DNA of 21,718 nucleotides from Dehalococcoidia bacterium (GCA_009784845.1 WQXK01000010.1:1-21718); one strand, 5' to 3'. Numbered from the stretch's first letter, positions 8,509-16,995 are shown. Made by a program: numbers and translations. Notes: a model not told the origin generated them from the sequence alone.

Positions 8509-8751
8509 ATGTCGATTTCAGGATGGTGTTTCACTCTCGGAGCATTGTTTGTGCTGATTGGAATAGGCTTCTTTGTATGGGGCAAGAAAGAGGCGCGCGA
8601 CTATGAACTTTATCTGGTGTCGTGTCGTGACCTGCGTGAATTCATGCAACGCACCCCTGAACGCCCCGAGCCCGGAGCACTCAAACATGGCGGAATCATA
8701 GGTGTGGTGCTGGGCATTTGGCTGGTGCTTGCCGGTTTATTCTTTCTATAG
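8509..8751 (+). CDS. Small two-helix membrane protein, unknown function
   Basis: The product is 80 aa. Hydrophobic segments at about residues 5-24 and 61-80 flank a charged middle (GKKEARDYELYLVSCRDLREFMQRTPERPEPG). The gene uses the ATG at 8509, which has AAGGAGAG at ideal spacing; an in-frame GTG 30 bases upstream lacks a ribosome site and would place charged residues before the first helix. It sits behind its own promoter at 8415-8445. No family is recognised. It could be a small regulator or partner of a membrane complex, but nothing in the sequence decides this. Confidence 0.68.
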   Translation: MSISGWCFTLGALFVLIGIGFFVWGKKEARDYELYLVSCRDLREFMQRTPERPEPGALKHGGIIGVVLGIWLVLAGLFFL

Positions 8752-8863
8752 TGCACTCAAAAGCGAAGATGTTACTTGCTGGCTATAAGGCATAGGTAGC
8801 CTGCGGAGAATTCCTCTTTTTGCGGGCTCTGCGCCTTGTCAAAATTGTTGAGGAGGTAGCCAA

Positions 8864-9109
8864 ATGCAAAGAACTCGTGCATATTGTCGTTGGCAAAGAA
8901 CGCGTACCATCAGAAAGAAGCTGTCCTTACTCAAGCGCATGGGAGGTGATGACCTGATTCAGGGTTGGGTGCGCGGAAAACCGGGCAGGCTGGCCAAGGG
9001 GAAAATTCATTGCTCCTGTTATCTGTGCAGAACAAAGTCATACGAGCAAATCTCCCATCAAAGTGCAAAACAAAACGAAACCGCAACGCAGCAAATGTTC
9101 AGCTACTAG
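8864..9109 (+). CDS. Small basic protein with a KGKIHCSCYLCRTK motif
   Basis: The product is 81 aa and strongly basic at its N-terminus (RTRAYCRWQRTRTIRKK), followed by GRLAKGKIHCSCYLCRTKSYEQISHQSAKQ. Short proteins with this H-C-x-C-x-x-C-R-x-K signature recur as conserved hypotheticals in many bacteria. The His/Cys cluster could bind a metal and the basic part nucleic acid, but both are inference. The start is well defined by AGGAGG (8851-8856), seven bases before the ATG. An alternative overlapping frame has no ribosome site. No role is known to me. Confidence 0.72.
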   Translation: MQRTRAYCRWQRTRTIRKKLSLLKRMGGDDLIQGWVRGKPGRLAKGKIHCSCYLCRTKSYEQISHQSAKQNETATQQMFSY

Positions 9110-9205
9110 CCCGCATTCGTTTTGAACTATACCATTGCAATAAGCCGATACTGTTGAGTACAGAACTCACGGTTAGGACGGCATTCATTTTGGCGGCAGG
9201 CTGTT

Positions 9206-10969
9206 TTATTCCGTACCGATAGCCTTTTTCTCAAGCTTGTTTTGGATGTCATTCAGCTTGTAGTAAATGCCTTTGCGTGACATCAACTCATCATGCGTTC
9301 CGCTTTCGGCAATGCGATGCCCGTCCAATACAACTATTTTGTCCGCTTTGCGTATAGTGGACAGTCTGTGGGCAATTATTATGGTGGTTCGCCCACGCAT
9401 CAGCCGTTCCAGTGCCTGCTGTATTAGGAATTCGGTTTCCGTGTCAACGGATGAGGTGGCCTCGTCCAGAATCAGCAGAGGGGCATCTTTCAGTATGGCA
9501 CGGGCAATGGAAATGCGTTGTTTCTGCCCGCCGGATAATTTGATGCCGCGCTCGCCTATGAGTGTGTTATAACCATCCGGCATGGTGCTGACAAAATCGT
9601 GTACATTGGCTATGCGGGCTGAGGCTTCCATCTGTTCATCACTGGCATGCGGGTTGCCGAATAAAATGTTCTCGCGCACGTTGCCGTGGAATAACAATAC
9701 GTCCTGAAGCACAATGCTTATCTGCTGGCGCAGGCTTTCCAATGTGACGTTGCGGGTGTCGCATCCGTCCAGAGTAATACAGCCGCTTTTAATGTCATAG
9801 AAACGCGGTATAAGGCTTACCAGTGTGGATTTGCCAACTCCGGAAGGCCCAACCAGCGCAACTACACTGCGTGCCGGAATTTCCAAGTCGATGTGCTCAA
9901 GCACCGGCTGCCCTGCCTGATACTCAAAGCCAACGTCTTGGAATTGTAAAGCACCGGTGGCTTTGGTCAGTTTAATGGCATCCGGCTGGTCGTGTATTTC
10001 GGGCTCTTCCTCCACCAGTTCTGCGACGCGGTCGGCTGAGGCAAGCGCACGCTGCACGTGCTCCCAGGATACTGACATGGTACGTACCGACTGGTAAAGC
10101 ATGTCAAGATATAGGAAAAAGACTACCAGTTCGGGTATGGTGAGCACCTGATTGAATGCCAGCCTGCCGCCGAAATAAATCACAATCAATGTGCCCAAAG
10201 CGGATGCGAACTCCACCAATGGGTCAAAAGCCGACATAAGTTTAATGGCTTTAAGCGACAGGGAACGATGGCGCTCTATGCCTTCATTGAAGTGCTGGCT
10301 TTCCTCTGCCTCACGGGTGAAAGCCTTAATGTCACGTATGCCGGATAGATTGTCATTTAGTATGGCGTTGATGTTGCCCAGTTCCTTCTGACGTTCGCGG
10401 AATGCCGGACGTACGTAGCGTGCGAAACCGCGCATAGCCAGCACAACAAGCGGAATGGGAATTAGACTTAGCAGCGCCAAGCGCCAATTGAGCAAAAACA
10501 GCACCAACAACACACCAACCAGTGTGATAAAGCTAACCAGCACGTCCGGTATGGCATGGGCGATAAGGTCCTCAAACTGACCAATGTCGTCTATGACCCG
10601 CGTCATAAGCTGGCCGGTTTGTTTGTTCTCATAAAAACGCAGAGAAAAGCGCTGCATGCGCTCATAGATATACTTGCGCGTATCAGCCACCACACCCCAT
10701 CCTGCAATATGGGAGTAATAGCTTTTGACAAAGCTAAGACCGGCGCGGATGATGAAAATTACCAGCGCCAGCAGCGCCAGTTGTGAAATGATGCGCAACG
10801 TATCTGCCGACGCGCCGTCGTCATTGAGTATGCCAAGCAGGTTTTTTATAATCCACGGTATGAGTAGCTGTACTCCTACCAGCAGCATCATGGCGAGAAT
10901 AGTGATGCCCAAAATGCGCGTATAGCGGCGGGCGTAACCCAAAACAAGCTTAATAGGTTTCAAAGGCAT
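9206..10969 (-). CDS. ABC exporter half-transporter (fused permease and ATPase, MsbA/BmrA/LmrA-like)
   Basis: This is a type I exporter half-molecule of 587 aa from the chosen ATG (590 from an upstream in-frame GTG at 10978). An N-terminal six-helix exporter domain (about residues 17-300, including the RFYENKQTGQLMTRVIDD coupling helix) is followed by the ATPase. Walker A GPSGVGKST is near residue 377, Q-loop Gln near 425, LSGGQKQR near 481, Walker B LLILDEATSS near 501, and H-loop His near 537 (numbered from the GTG). Two copies would form the working exporter of lipids, drugs or peptides; the substrate is unknown. The ATG at 10969 is preferred because GGAG lies just before it, although the spacing is short; the GTG has no ribosome site. 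The gene is monocistronic with its own promoter, and convergent with the small genes on its left. Confidence 0.92.
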   Translation of the reverse strand: MPLKPIKLVLGYARRYTRILGITILAMMLLVGVQLLIPWIIKNLLGILNDDGASADTLRIISQLALLALVIFIIRAGLSFVKSYYSHIAGWGVVADTRKYIYERMQRFSLRFYENKQTGQLMTRVIDDIGQFEDLIAHAIPDVLVSFITLVGVLLVLFLLNWRLALLSLIPIPLVVLAMRGFARYVRPAFRERQKELGNINAILNDNLSGIRDIKAFTREAEESQHFNEGIERHRSLSLKAIKLMSAFDPLVEFASALGTLIVIYFGGRLAFNQVLTIPELVVFFLYLDMLYQSVRTMSVSWEHVQRALASADRVAELVEEEPEIHDQPDAIKLTKATGALQFQDVGFEYQAGQPVLEHIDLEIPARSVVALVGPSGVGKSTLVSLIPRFYDIKSGCITLDGCDTRNVTLESLRQQISIVLQDVLLFHGNVRENILFGNPHASDEQMEASARIANVHDFVSTMPDGYNTLIGERGIKLSGGQKQRISIARAILKDAPLLILDEATSSVDTETEFLIQQALERLMRGRTTIIIAHRLSTIRKADKIVVLDGHRIAESGTHDELMSRKGIYYKLNDIQNKLEKKAIGTE

Positions 10970-11005
10970 TTTCTCCACAAGGAATGCATTATTGGCTAAT
11001 ACTTA

Positions 11006-11034
11006 ATCCTATGCTGGCATAATGCCTTTGTCAA
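11006..11034 (-). promoter_or_regulatory. Sigma-A-type promoter of the ABC exporter
   Basis: On the minus strand TTGACA (11029-11034) is followed after 17 bp by TAGGAT (11006-11011), a perfect -35 and a four-of-six -10 box, about 40 bp upstream of the exporter start. Confidence 0.55.
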
Positions 11035-11166
11035 ACATGCTACTTGAGTGTGGGATTTCTCATATTTTTGCTATGGAATAGCGTATTGTCGTATACTCAA
11101 GCGTATCGTGTCGTCTGATTATCAGTTTTTGGATACGTAAACTCCAATATTGACGAGGAGGGTCAA

Positions 11167-12027
11167 ATGAGCAAAAAGGCCTTACAGAGAGTTTTACTTG
11201 CATTCATCGCATTGTATCTTATTATTTTTGCTGGGCGAGCCGTATATGAGTTTACCGCATCTGGTGATAATAATACTGATTATTGGCGTGGTTACTTCTG
11301 GGGCAGTATGTACTATAACTATGCCACAGTGGCGTTACCTTCCAGTGATTCGCTGATATTAGTTGAGCAAAAGTATGAGTTAATCGCGGATATTACGTCA
11401 AAGACGTCAAATTTTGACTCTGACATGAACTTATTAAATGAAGTATTGGACGAACATAGTGCAATTGTGCAGAAAGAAGACCGAAGCGGACTTTCCGGTC
11501 GTCGCAGAGTCGAACTTGTTATCGGTGTGAGACCTGAAAAATTTGATGTAGTGCGAGATGAGATATTGCAGATTGGGCGCATAACGTCCTCATCAATAAC
11601 CAAGATAGATATGACATATGAATACCTGCAAATGCTTGCGGAAAGAGAAGCCCTAGAAAGCCATCTGGAAAAATATAAAAAACTTCAAGCCCAGAGTAGT
11701 AGCGTGTCTGAATTATTGCAATTAGAGGAAAAAATCTTTAATGTCGAAACGCAGATACTGCAGAAGCTTGTAGACATTGGCAGATATAGCGATGAAAATG
11801 CGCTGTGCACAATTACCTTTTCGCTATATGAAGGAACAGGGGCTAGTGCCATGGTTAAGCTTTGGAACGCACTAAGATGGTCAACAGCAACATTCGCCAT
11901 AATCATTGCGGTCTTGATGTTGACAGTGTGTAGCGCTTTCGCGCTTGTGTGGTGTGGTCCTTATATCAAGAAGAAGCTTGTGAAAAATTCCGGGTCCGCA
12001 AAACCGGAGCATATTGGAAAAGAATAA
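11167..12027 (+). CDS. DUF4349-like membrane protein
   Basis: The product is 286 aa. The N-terminal hydrophobic anchor (about residues 8-25) lacks a lipobox Cys. An extracytoplasmic domain follows, with the DUF4349 pattern: a strand-rich part with VELVIGVRPEKFDVVRDEILQIG, then ITKIDMTYEYLQMLAEREALESHLEKY, a coiled-coil helix pair (about 150-200), SVSELLQLEEKIFNVETQI and a CTITFSL strand. The C-terminal transmembrane helix (about 237-262) ends in a basic tail (KKKLV). GAGGAGG sits just before the ATG. Proteins of this type are common in Firmicutes; a role in envelope sensing or as an anti-sigma-like partner is sometimes suspected but not established. No sigma factor gene is adjacent here. Confidence 0.75.
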   Translation: MSKKALQRVLLAFIALYLIIFAGRAVYEFTASGDNNTDYWRGYFWGSMYYNYATVALPSSDSLILVEQKYELIADITSKTSNFDSDMNLLNEVLDEHSAIVQKEDRSGLSGRRRVELVIGVRPEKFDVVRDEILQIGRITSSSITKIDMTYEYLQMLAEREALESHLEKYKKLQAQSSSVSELLQLEEKIFNVETQILQKLVDIGRYSDENALCTITFSLYEGTGASAMVKLWNALRWSTATFAIIIAVLMLTVCSAFALVWCGPYIKKKLVKNSGSAKPEHIGKE

Positions 12028-12043
12028 AGTTATCCAATATTTC
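12011..12043 (+). terminator. Weak hairpin at the end of the DUF4349 gene
   Basis: ATATTGGA (12011-12018) pairs with TCCAATAT (12033-12040) around a 14-nt loop that contains the stop codon, followed only by TTTCC. It is AT-rich with a poor U-tract, so termination is doubtful. Confidence 0.25.
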
Positions 12044-12064
12044 CTCAAATTAGATATCGGCCTA

Positions 12065-12092
12065 TTGACAAGCACATATGCCTGTGTAATAA
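12065..12092 (+). promoter_or_regulatory. Probable promoter of the zinc-ribbon gene, with a structured leader
   Basis: TTGACA (12065-12070) is followed after 16 bp by TAATAA (12087-12092). About 105 nt of untranslated leader follow before the GTG, including an ACAGGT...ACCTGT stem around a TGGTGCACC palindrome. I do not recognise a known riboswitch. Confidence 0.45.
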
Positions 12093-12206
12093 TCCCGACA
12101 GGTAGAAAGTTTGGTGCACCCAACCTGTGAGTAAAGAGCTTCAAAATCCGGTGTTCACGGCCATGGATGACAGACTGTAGCCGAGTTTATTAAATGGAGG
12201 TCATCC

Positions 12207-12497
12207 GTGAGCTATCAGGATAGAACTCTCTCATGCGTAGATTGTGGCATTGATTTCACATTCTCTGCAACTGAGCAGGAATTCTACGCAAAGAAGGGTT
12301 TCACCAATGATCCCAAGCGCTGTCCGACCTGTCGTGCTGCCAAAAAGCAACAGATGGGTGGGCGTGAGCATGGTGGTCAAAGGCAGATGTTTCAGACAGT
12401 CTGCGCAGCTTGTGGTATAGATACTCAGGTGCCGTTCGAGCCTCGCAACGGTCGCCCTGTGTATTGCAGCGATTGCTATACCAAGAACAAAGACTAA
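12207..12497 (+). CDS. Double zinc-ribbon protein (zf-trcl plus CxxC-x17-CxxC domain)
   Basis: The product is 96 aa. The N-terminal half has CVDCG (Cys10, Cys13) and, after FTFSATEQEFYAKKGF, CPTCRAAKK: the probable-zinc-ribbon (zf-trcl) pattern. The C-terminal half has CAACG, exactly 17 residues, then CSDC, which is the CxxC-x17-CxxC module. Two structural zincs are therefore likely. The middle is polar and Gly/Gln-rich and probably flexible. The start is GTG with GGAGG six bases upstream. Such proteins are widespread small cytoplasmic proteins, thought to bind nucleic acid or other proteins, but the function is not known. It is monocistronic, with its own promoter and a strong terminator. 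Confidence 0.82.
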   Translation: MSYQDRTLSCVDCGIDFTFSATEQEFYAKKGFTNDPKRCPTCRAAKKQQMGGREHGGQRQMFQTVCAACGIDTQVPFEPRNGRPVYCSDCYTKNKD

Positions 12498-12519
12498 AGA
12501 ACCCAACATCGTAAACCTA

Positions 12520-12548
12520 AAAACAGGCCGGAATCCCCGACCTGTTTT
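12520..12548. terminator. Bidirectional intrinsic terminator
   Basis: AAAACAGGCCGG (12520-12531) faces CCGACCTGTTTT (12537-12548) around a 5-nt loop, with one mismatch. Both outer flanks are T-rich in their own direction. It closes the zinc-ribbon gene on the plus strand and, about 160 bp after tyrA, the aromatic operon on the minus strand. Confidence 0.75.
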
Positions 12549-12706
12549 GTTATATGCAGACATCTTTTGAAAGTGTATTTTATTCCATGTGAATGCCATT
12601 AATAGGAAGCAACGATATGTGAATTTATTGGCAATAGAGATTTGTTGTGCCAAAGCTATTGTAAAGTTTACATAAAGGGTGATTTACGGGCTTGTGGTTT
12701 GCCGTT

Positions 12707-13576
12707 CTACTCTTTTCTGTCTAGCCGGTACATATCGCTATAAGCTTGTTCGCATCCCAGTGTGTTCTGTTGCATCAGCGTTTTCAGTTCTGTCATGCGC
12801 GTGGCGAAAGTGGTAAGGTCTTTCTTTTCAACCAAGTCGGCCCATTCTTTGGCGCGCCTGACGAAGTCTTTCTCAAGAGAGGGTAATTCTTGCAGGTGCG
12901 ATTGTATTGCGGCATAAAGTGCTGGGTCTTCACTGAGCACGCTGCCGATTAACGTCATCAATACACGGAATGTGACACTGCTGGTTGGTTCCACTCGCTC
13001 CAACTCCGGTTGGTGCAGCAGGGTATCCCCTGACACAATGGCGATGAAATGCGACAGCCCAAGTACCATTCCCATCAAGCGGTCATGCTCGGCGGGTGTC
13101 ATAATTTCTACATGTGCCCCCCGTGCTTCCGCCCATGTTCGCACGCTGGCAGCAAAAACCTGCTCCTCCTCTGTGGTTGGGGTGAGCACAACGTTTTGTT
13201 TGGCTAAACTATGCGCGCCGGGCCCGAATATGGGATGTGCTCCCAGCACCAAACACTCCGGCAAATACTTATGCATAACATCTACCGGCATCATTTTTAC
13301 CGAGGTGACGTCGATCACTTTTTGCCCTGCTTTGATTTTTTTACTCAGTTCCTTGATGCTATCCTCAAATGCCGAAATCGGCACGGCTAATATCACAATA
13401 TCGACCTTGGCGGCAATTCCTATATCTGTGGTGCCCACTGTTTTCAACTCGCTTGAGGCAGCGGATAACCGCATGGCGTGGCTGTCAATTAATACGACAT
13501 TCATGTTTTCGGCAAGTAGCTGGCGCGCAACCCACATGCCCATCTTGCCAGCGCCTCCAATGACCGCAATGTTCAC
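12707..13576 (-). CDS. tyrA: Prephenate dehydrogenase
   Basis: This 289-aa enzyme converts prephenate and NAD(P)+ to 4-hydroxyphenylpyruvate, the committed step to tyrosine. The nucleotide-binding loop is IGGAGKMG (residues 6-13). GAHPIFGPGAHSLAKQNVV (112-130) carries the family His-Pro, and AEHDRLMGMVLGLSHF (162-177) holds the likely catalytic His176, aligned with the LRHF His of E. coli TyrA. The HPxFGP and AEHD pattern fits the archaeal/enterobacterial class rather than the HPMAG form of Bacillus. There is no ACT domain, so feedback on this enzyme may be absent or different. The GTG start overlaps the pheA stop by 4 bp (GTGA), so the two are translationally coupled. It is the last gene of the operon. 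Confidence 0.92.
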   Translation of the reverse strand: MNIAVIGGAGKMGMWVARQLLAENMNVVLIDSHAMRLSAASSELKTVGTTDIGIAAKVDIVILAVPISAFEDSIKELSKKIKAGQKVIDVTSVKMMPVDVMHKYLPECLVLGAHPIFGPGAHSLAKQNVVLTPTTEEEQVFAASVRTWAEARGAHVEIMTPAEHDRLMGMVLGLSHFIAIVSGDTLLHQPELERVEPTSSVTFRVLMTLIGSVLSEDPALYAAIQSHLQELPSLEKDFVRRAKEWADLVEKKDLTTFATRMTELKTLMQQNTLGCEQAYSDMYRLDRKE

Positions 13577-14655
13577 TGGTGTTCCCCGTAAGACGTGCGC
13601 GGATATGAGCCCAGCACTTTAATAAACAAGGCATGCTCCTCAAGCGCGGACAACATCTCGGAGATGTTTTTATCCAAATGGTGACCATCAAAGTCAAGGT
13701 AGAAATTATACTCCCAAGGCTTGTGGCGCGTTGGGCGTGATTCCACTTTGCTCAGATTTATATTCCGCTCGGACAGTTCTTTCAAGAAAGCATAAAGCGC
13801 CCCCGGGCGGTCTTTAACTGAGAATACCAACGATGTTTTATCGCAGCCAGTTGGTTGAGCATCCTGTGATGAAAGAATGAAGAAGCGTGTGTAATTGTAT
13901 GGAGCATCTTCAATGCCGCTGGCAAGTATGTGCATGCCGTAGATGGCGGCAGAGCGTGCGCTGGCCACGGCTGCGGCATCAGCCAAATTCTCTTCCTTGA
14001 GCATCTTTACTGCGCCTGCTGTGTCATAAGACGGGATAATCCGGCATCCGATGTGTTTCAAAAAGGTTTGGCATTGCCCCAATGCCTGCGGGTGCGAGTA
14101 GACACGCTTGATTGCATCAAGTGTGGTCTGCGGTGCGGCGATTAGGCAATGGGATACCCTTAGCATATGTTCGCCGCATACACGCAGCGGTGATTCCAGC
14201 AGCAAATCATATGTTTTGGATATACTACCTTCCAGGGAGTTTTCCACAGGCACTGCGGCATGGGTTGCATCAGCGCATTCTACGGCTGCGAAAGCATCTT
14301 CCAGTTTTTCATAAGGGAGTGTCTGCGCGGTCTGCCCGAAATACTCAAGCGCTGCTTGCTGGCTGTAGGCCCCCATTTCGCCTTGGAATGCCACCGTCAG
14401 CCCTTGTACGCTTTTTGAGGCAGCGATGATGCGGTGATATATGCTCTCAACGGCGGCGGTATCAAGCCCAGCTTCGCAGGCCATTTGACGTACGCGTGAC
14501 ATAACTGCAGCCTCGCGCGCGCTGTCTGTAATTGCCTGTCCGCTGCGTTTTTTCTCTTCGCTGATTGCGGCTGAAAGCTGTTGTCTTTCTGACAGCAGTT
14601 TTAAGATGTGCGCGTCTACGCCATCAATCTGGTTGCGCAAATTCTCCAAGCTCAT
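13573..14655 (-). CDS. pheA: Bifunctional chorismate mutase/prephenate dehydratase (P-protein)
   Basis: The product is 360 aa with three domains. A helical AroQ-type chorismate mutase (1-85, beginning LENLRNQIDGVDAHILKLLSERQ) makes prephenate. A dehydratase (86-262, with AFQGEMGAYSQQAA, VPVENSLEGS and the TRF catalytic triplet at 256-258) makes phenylpyruvate. A C-terminal ACT domain (273-350) has GALYAFL and ESRP, the Phe-binding motifs of the family, so feedback inhibition by phenylalanine is expected. The ATG at 14655 is chosen because it starts the mutase domain exactly, lies 2 bp after the aroC stop and has AAGGGT upstream; an upstream extension would only read through aroC. The mutase domain supplies prephenate to both its own dehydratase and the downstream TyrA. 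Confidence 0.94.
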   Translation of the reverse strand: MSLENLRNQIDGVDAHILKLLSERQQLSAAISEEKKRSGQAITDSAREAAVMSRVRQMACEAGLDTAAVESIYHRIIAASKSVQGLTVAFQGEMGAYSQQAALEYFGQTAQTLPYEKLEDAFAAVECADATHAAVPVENSLEGSISKTYDLLLESPLRVCGEHMLRVSHCLIAAPQTTLDAIKRVYSHPQALGQCQTFLKHIGCRIIPSYDTAGAVKMLKEENLADAAAVASARSAAIYGMHILASGIEDAPYNYTRFFILSSQDAQPTGCDKTSLVFSVKDRPGALYAFLKELSERNINLSKVESRPTRHKPWEYNFYLDFDGHHLDKNISEMLSALEEHALFIKVLGSYPRTSYGEHQ

Positions 14656-14657
14656 AC

Positions 14658-15746
14658 TCAAATTACCCTTGATAATTTGCCTGAGCGCAGTGCCAAATCG
14701 CACAATACCACTGCCATAGCGCTCTCGGCCACCACAACGGCACGGGGCACGATGCATGGGTCGTGACGTCCGTCTACATTGATTTCGCTTATGCTTAATG
14801 TGCGTATATCCACGCTGCGCTGCGTTTGCGCAATAGACGGCGTGGGCTTGACGGCGAGCCTGGCAACTATTGGCATACCGGTTGTTATGCCGCCCAGCGC
14901 CCCGCCTGCGCGGTTGCTGGTGCTGAGTACTTTGTCTTCACGTATGGTTAAGGGGTCATTGTTTTCGGAGCCTCTGAGTTGTGCCACGCTGAAACCAGCC
15001 CCGAACTCAACTCCCTTGATGGCGGGTATGGCGAAAAAAGCCTTGGATAATTCGCCTTCCAACGTGTCGAAAACAGGCTCTCCGAGCCCTGCCGGAACAC
15101 CCAATGCTATGACCTCAATTACACCGCCCAGGCTGTCGCTTGCCTCCTGCGCTCTGGCTATGGCTCGTTGCATCACCTCTGCTGTTTGCATATTGGAGCA
15201 ATGCACGGAATTGGCCGGAGCATTTTTGCGTATTTCGTCGTAGTCGCGCGCGATGGCACGGATGTTGCCGATTTCGGTGGTATGCGCGAGTATTTCTATG
15301 CCAAGTGTCGCCAGCAGTTTTTTTGCCACTGTTCCGGCCATCACCATGCCGGCGGTGATACGTCCGGACGAGCGGCCTCCACCGCGATAGTCGGCATAGC
15401 CTCCGTATTTGACATAATTGGTGTAGTCGGCATGCCCCGGACGCGGTGTGAAGCGCAATGTTTCATAAGCGCTTGAGTCCTGGTCTTTGTTTTGCACCAG
15501 CATACATAACGGTGCGCCAGTGGTTTTGCCGTTAAACACCCCTGATAGTATGACCGCTTCGTCGGCCTCTTTGCGCGGTGACGACGTATCTGCGGTGCCG
15601 GGCTTACGCCTGTCCATGTCTGTTTGCAAGTCGGCTTCCGCCAGTGTCAGCCCTGCGGGACATCCGTCTACCACTATGCCGACACATTGCCCGTGGCTTT
15701 CTCCGTAGCTTGAGATGCGAAAGGCTTTTCCCATACTATTCGTCAT
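14658..15746 (-). CDS. aroC: Chorismate synthase
   Basis: This 362-aa enzyme eliminates phosphate from EPSP to give chorismate, using reduced FMN. Family signatures are visible: GKAFRISSYGESHG at the N-terminus, YRGGGRSSGRITAGMVMAGTVA near residue 130, RAGGALGGITTGMPIVARLAVKPTPS near 300, and VDGRHDPCIVPRAV near 330. The chosen ATG at 15746 gives MTNSMGKAFRIS, the usual family N-terminus, and has AAGGTGG eight bases upstream; it overlaps the aroA end by 11 bp. An ATG 12 bases later (15734) is an alternative without a ribosome site. Electron supply is not evident: no flavin reductase is in the operon. Confidence 0.93.
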   Translation of the reverse strand: MTNSMGKAFRISSYGESHGQCVGIVVDGCPAGLTLAEADLQTDMDRRKPGTADTSSPRKEADEAVILSGVFNGKTTGAPLCMLVQNKDQDSSAYETLRFTPRPGHADYTNYVKYGGYADYRGGGRSSGRITAGMVMAGTVAKKLLATLGIEILAHTTEIGNIRAIARDYDEIRKNAPANSVHCSNMQTAEVMQRAIARAQEASDSLGGVIEVIALGVPAGLGEPVFDTLEGELSKAFFAIPAIKGVEFGAGFSVAQLRGSENNDPLTIREDKVLSTSNRAGGALGGITTGMPIVARLAVKPTPSIAQTQRSVDIRTLSISEINVDGRHDPCIVPRAVVVAESAMAVVLCDLALRSGKLSRVI

Positions 15747-16995
15747 TGATTTCCACCTTGGCACCCAGTGACGCGAGTGCCTGCCAGAATTTTGGATATG
15801 TTTTGTCGACGCATTCTGCGCCGTGAATAACTGTCTCGCCAACAGCGCAGCCTAACACACCGAAGACCATAGCCAGACGGTGATCGGCGTGGCTGTCGAT
15901 TTCTGCACCATGAGGCTGTCCGCCAATTACGGTCAGGGAGTTTTCCTCCTCGCGTGTACGGATGCCCATTTTGTGTAATTCCTGACATAGCGCTTCAACG
16001 CGGTTGGACTCTTTTAGCCGTGCCGCTTGGATGTTGCTGAAGCAACTGCTGCCGTCGGCAACGGCGGCCAGTACTGCCAGCGTTGGAAGCAGGTCTATGC
16101 AGTTGCTTACGTCGGCATTGATGCCGTGCAGGTAGGATTTTTGTGCCATAACCGAACTGCGCCTGACACTAAAACGCGCCCCCATTCTTTGCATTAACGC
16201 GAGTGCCACGCGGTCTCCCTGCAGGCTTTCGGCATTTAGATTTGTGGTGATGCTTTCGCCGCAAAGTATTCCCAGTGCCATAAGGTAGGATGCCTGCGAC
16301 CAGTCGCCCTCAATTGTAAGGTCTGTCGGGCGGTATTCCTGCTTTGCCACGCTGAACTCGTCCATGGACGGCGTAGCACTTACACGTACGCCGAATTTTT
16401 TAAGGCACTCTATGGTCATGTCGACATAAGGTCTGGAGGCAAGCGCTGTGGAAAGCCTAATGCTCACGCCTTTTTGCGACAGCGAACCTGCCATAAGGAG
16501 TGCTGAGATGAACTGTGAGCTAATGTCCCCGGGCATTTCAACCTTGCCTCCGGGGAAATTGCCTCCCTCAACCAACACAACCGGGCCGTCAAGACGGCAT
16601 TCAACGCCGAGTTGTGAAAGCGCACGTACCAGCGGCTCAACAGGGCGTTTTGCCAGCCCCTCGCCGGGTACAAGTCGTATGGTGCCCGGTACAAGCGCTG
16701 CGATTGCCGCCAGAAAACGCAAAGTTGCGGCTGAGTTGCGGCAGAACAACTCTCCGTCGGGTCTTTTGAAAGTCCCTCCGCTAACGCGCCAGCCATACTC
16801 GCTTTTCCACACACTTATGCCGACGCTTTGTAATACGTCGCATGCGGCGAGAGTGTCGTCTGAGGCGAGGGCATGCCGGATATAGCTTTGCCCCGGTGAG
16901 AGTGCGGCGCACATCAGGGCGCGGATGGTGTAGCTTTTGGATGACGGGGCATCCAGTATGCCGTGTGCTTCCGATTTAGAAATTAAAACTTTCAT
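15736..16995 (-). CDS. aroA: EPSP synthase (3-phosphoshikimate 1-carboxyvinyltransferase), Ala at the glyphosate-site Gly
   Basis: This 419-aa enzyme transfers the enolpyruvyl group of PEP to shikimate-3-phosphate. Visible motifs are APSSKSYTIRAL (16-27, the Lys-Ser substrate contacts), DISSQFISALL near 157, the catalytic-Asp segment CIDLLPTLAVLA, RLKESNRVEAL, SHADHRLAMVFGV (PEP-site Arg) and DKTYPKF near the end. The PEP loop reads CRNSAATLRF (85-94). Ala89 occupies the position of E. coli Gly96, a site where Gly-to-Ala lowers glyphosate binding and where class II enzymes naturally carry Ala. Arg86 replaces the usual Gly before Asn. The ATG overlaps the end of the aroE/K fusion by 20 bp, so the genes are tightly coupled. 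Confidence 0.94.
   Translation of the reverse strand: MKVLISKSEAHGILDAPSSKSYTIRALMCAALSPGQSYIRHALASDDTLAACDVLQSVGISVWKSEYGWRVSGGTFKRPDGELFCRNSAATLRFLAAIAALVPGTIRLVPGEGLAKRPVEPLVRALSQLGVECRLDGPVVLVEGGNFPGGKVEMPGDISSQFISALLMAGSLSQKGVSIRLSTALASRPYVDMTIECLKKFGVRVSATPSMDEFSVAKQEYRPTDLTIEGDWSQASYLMALGILCGESITTNLNAESLQGDRVALALMQRMGARFSVRRSSVMAQKSYLHGINADVSNCIDLLPTLAVLAAVADGSSCFSNIQAARLKESNRVEALCQELHKMGIRTREEENSLTVIGGQPHGAEIDSHADHRLAMVFGVLGCAVGETVIHGAECVDKTYPKFWQALASLGAKVEINDE

Noticed and set aside
14108..14429. Plus-strand ORFs inside pheA, aroC, aroA and aroB
   Set aside because: All are antisense to genes with full family motifs and have no domain features of their own.
14656..14757. N-terminal extension of pheA
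   Set aside because: It overlaps the aroC coding end and has no relation to chorismate mutase; ATG 14655 begins the domain.
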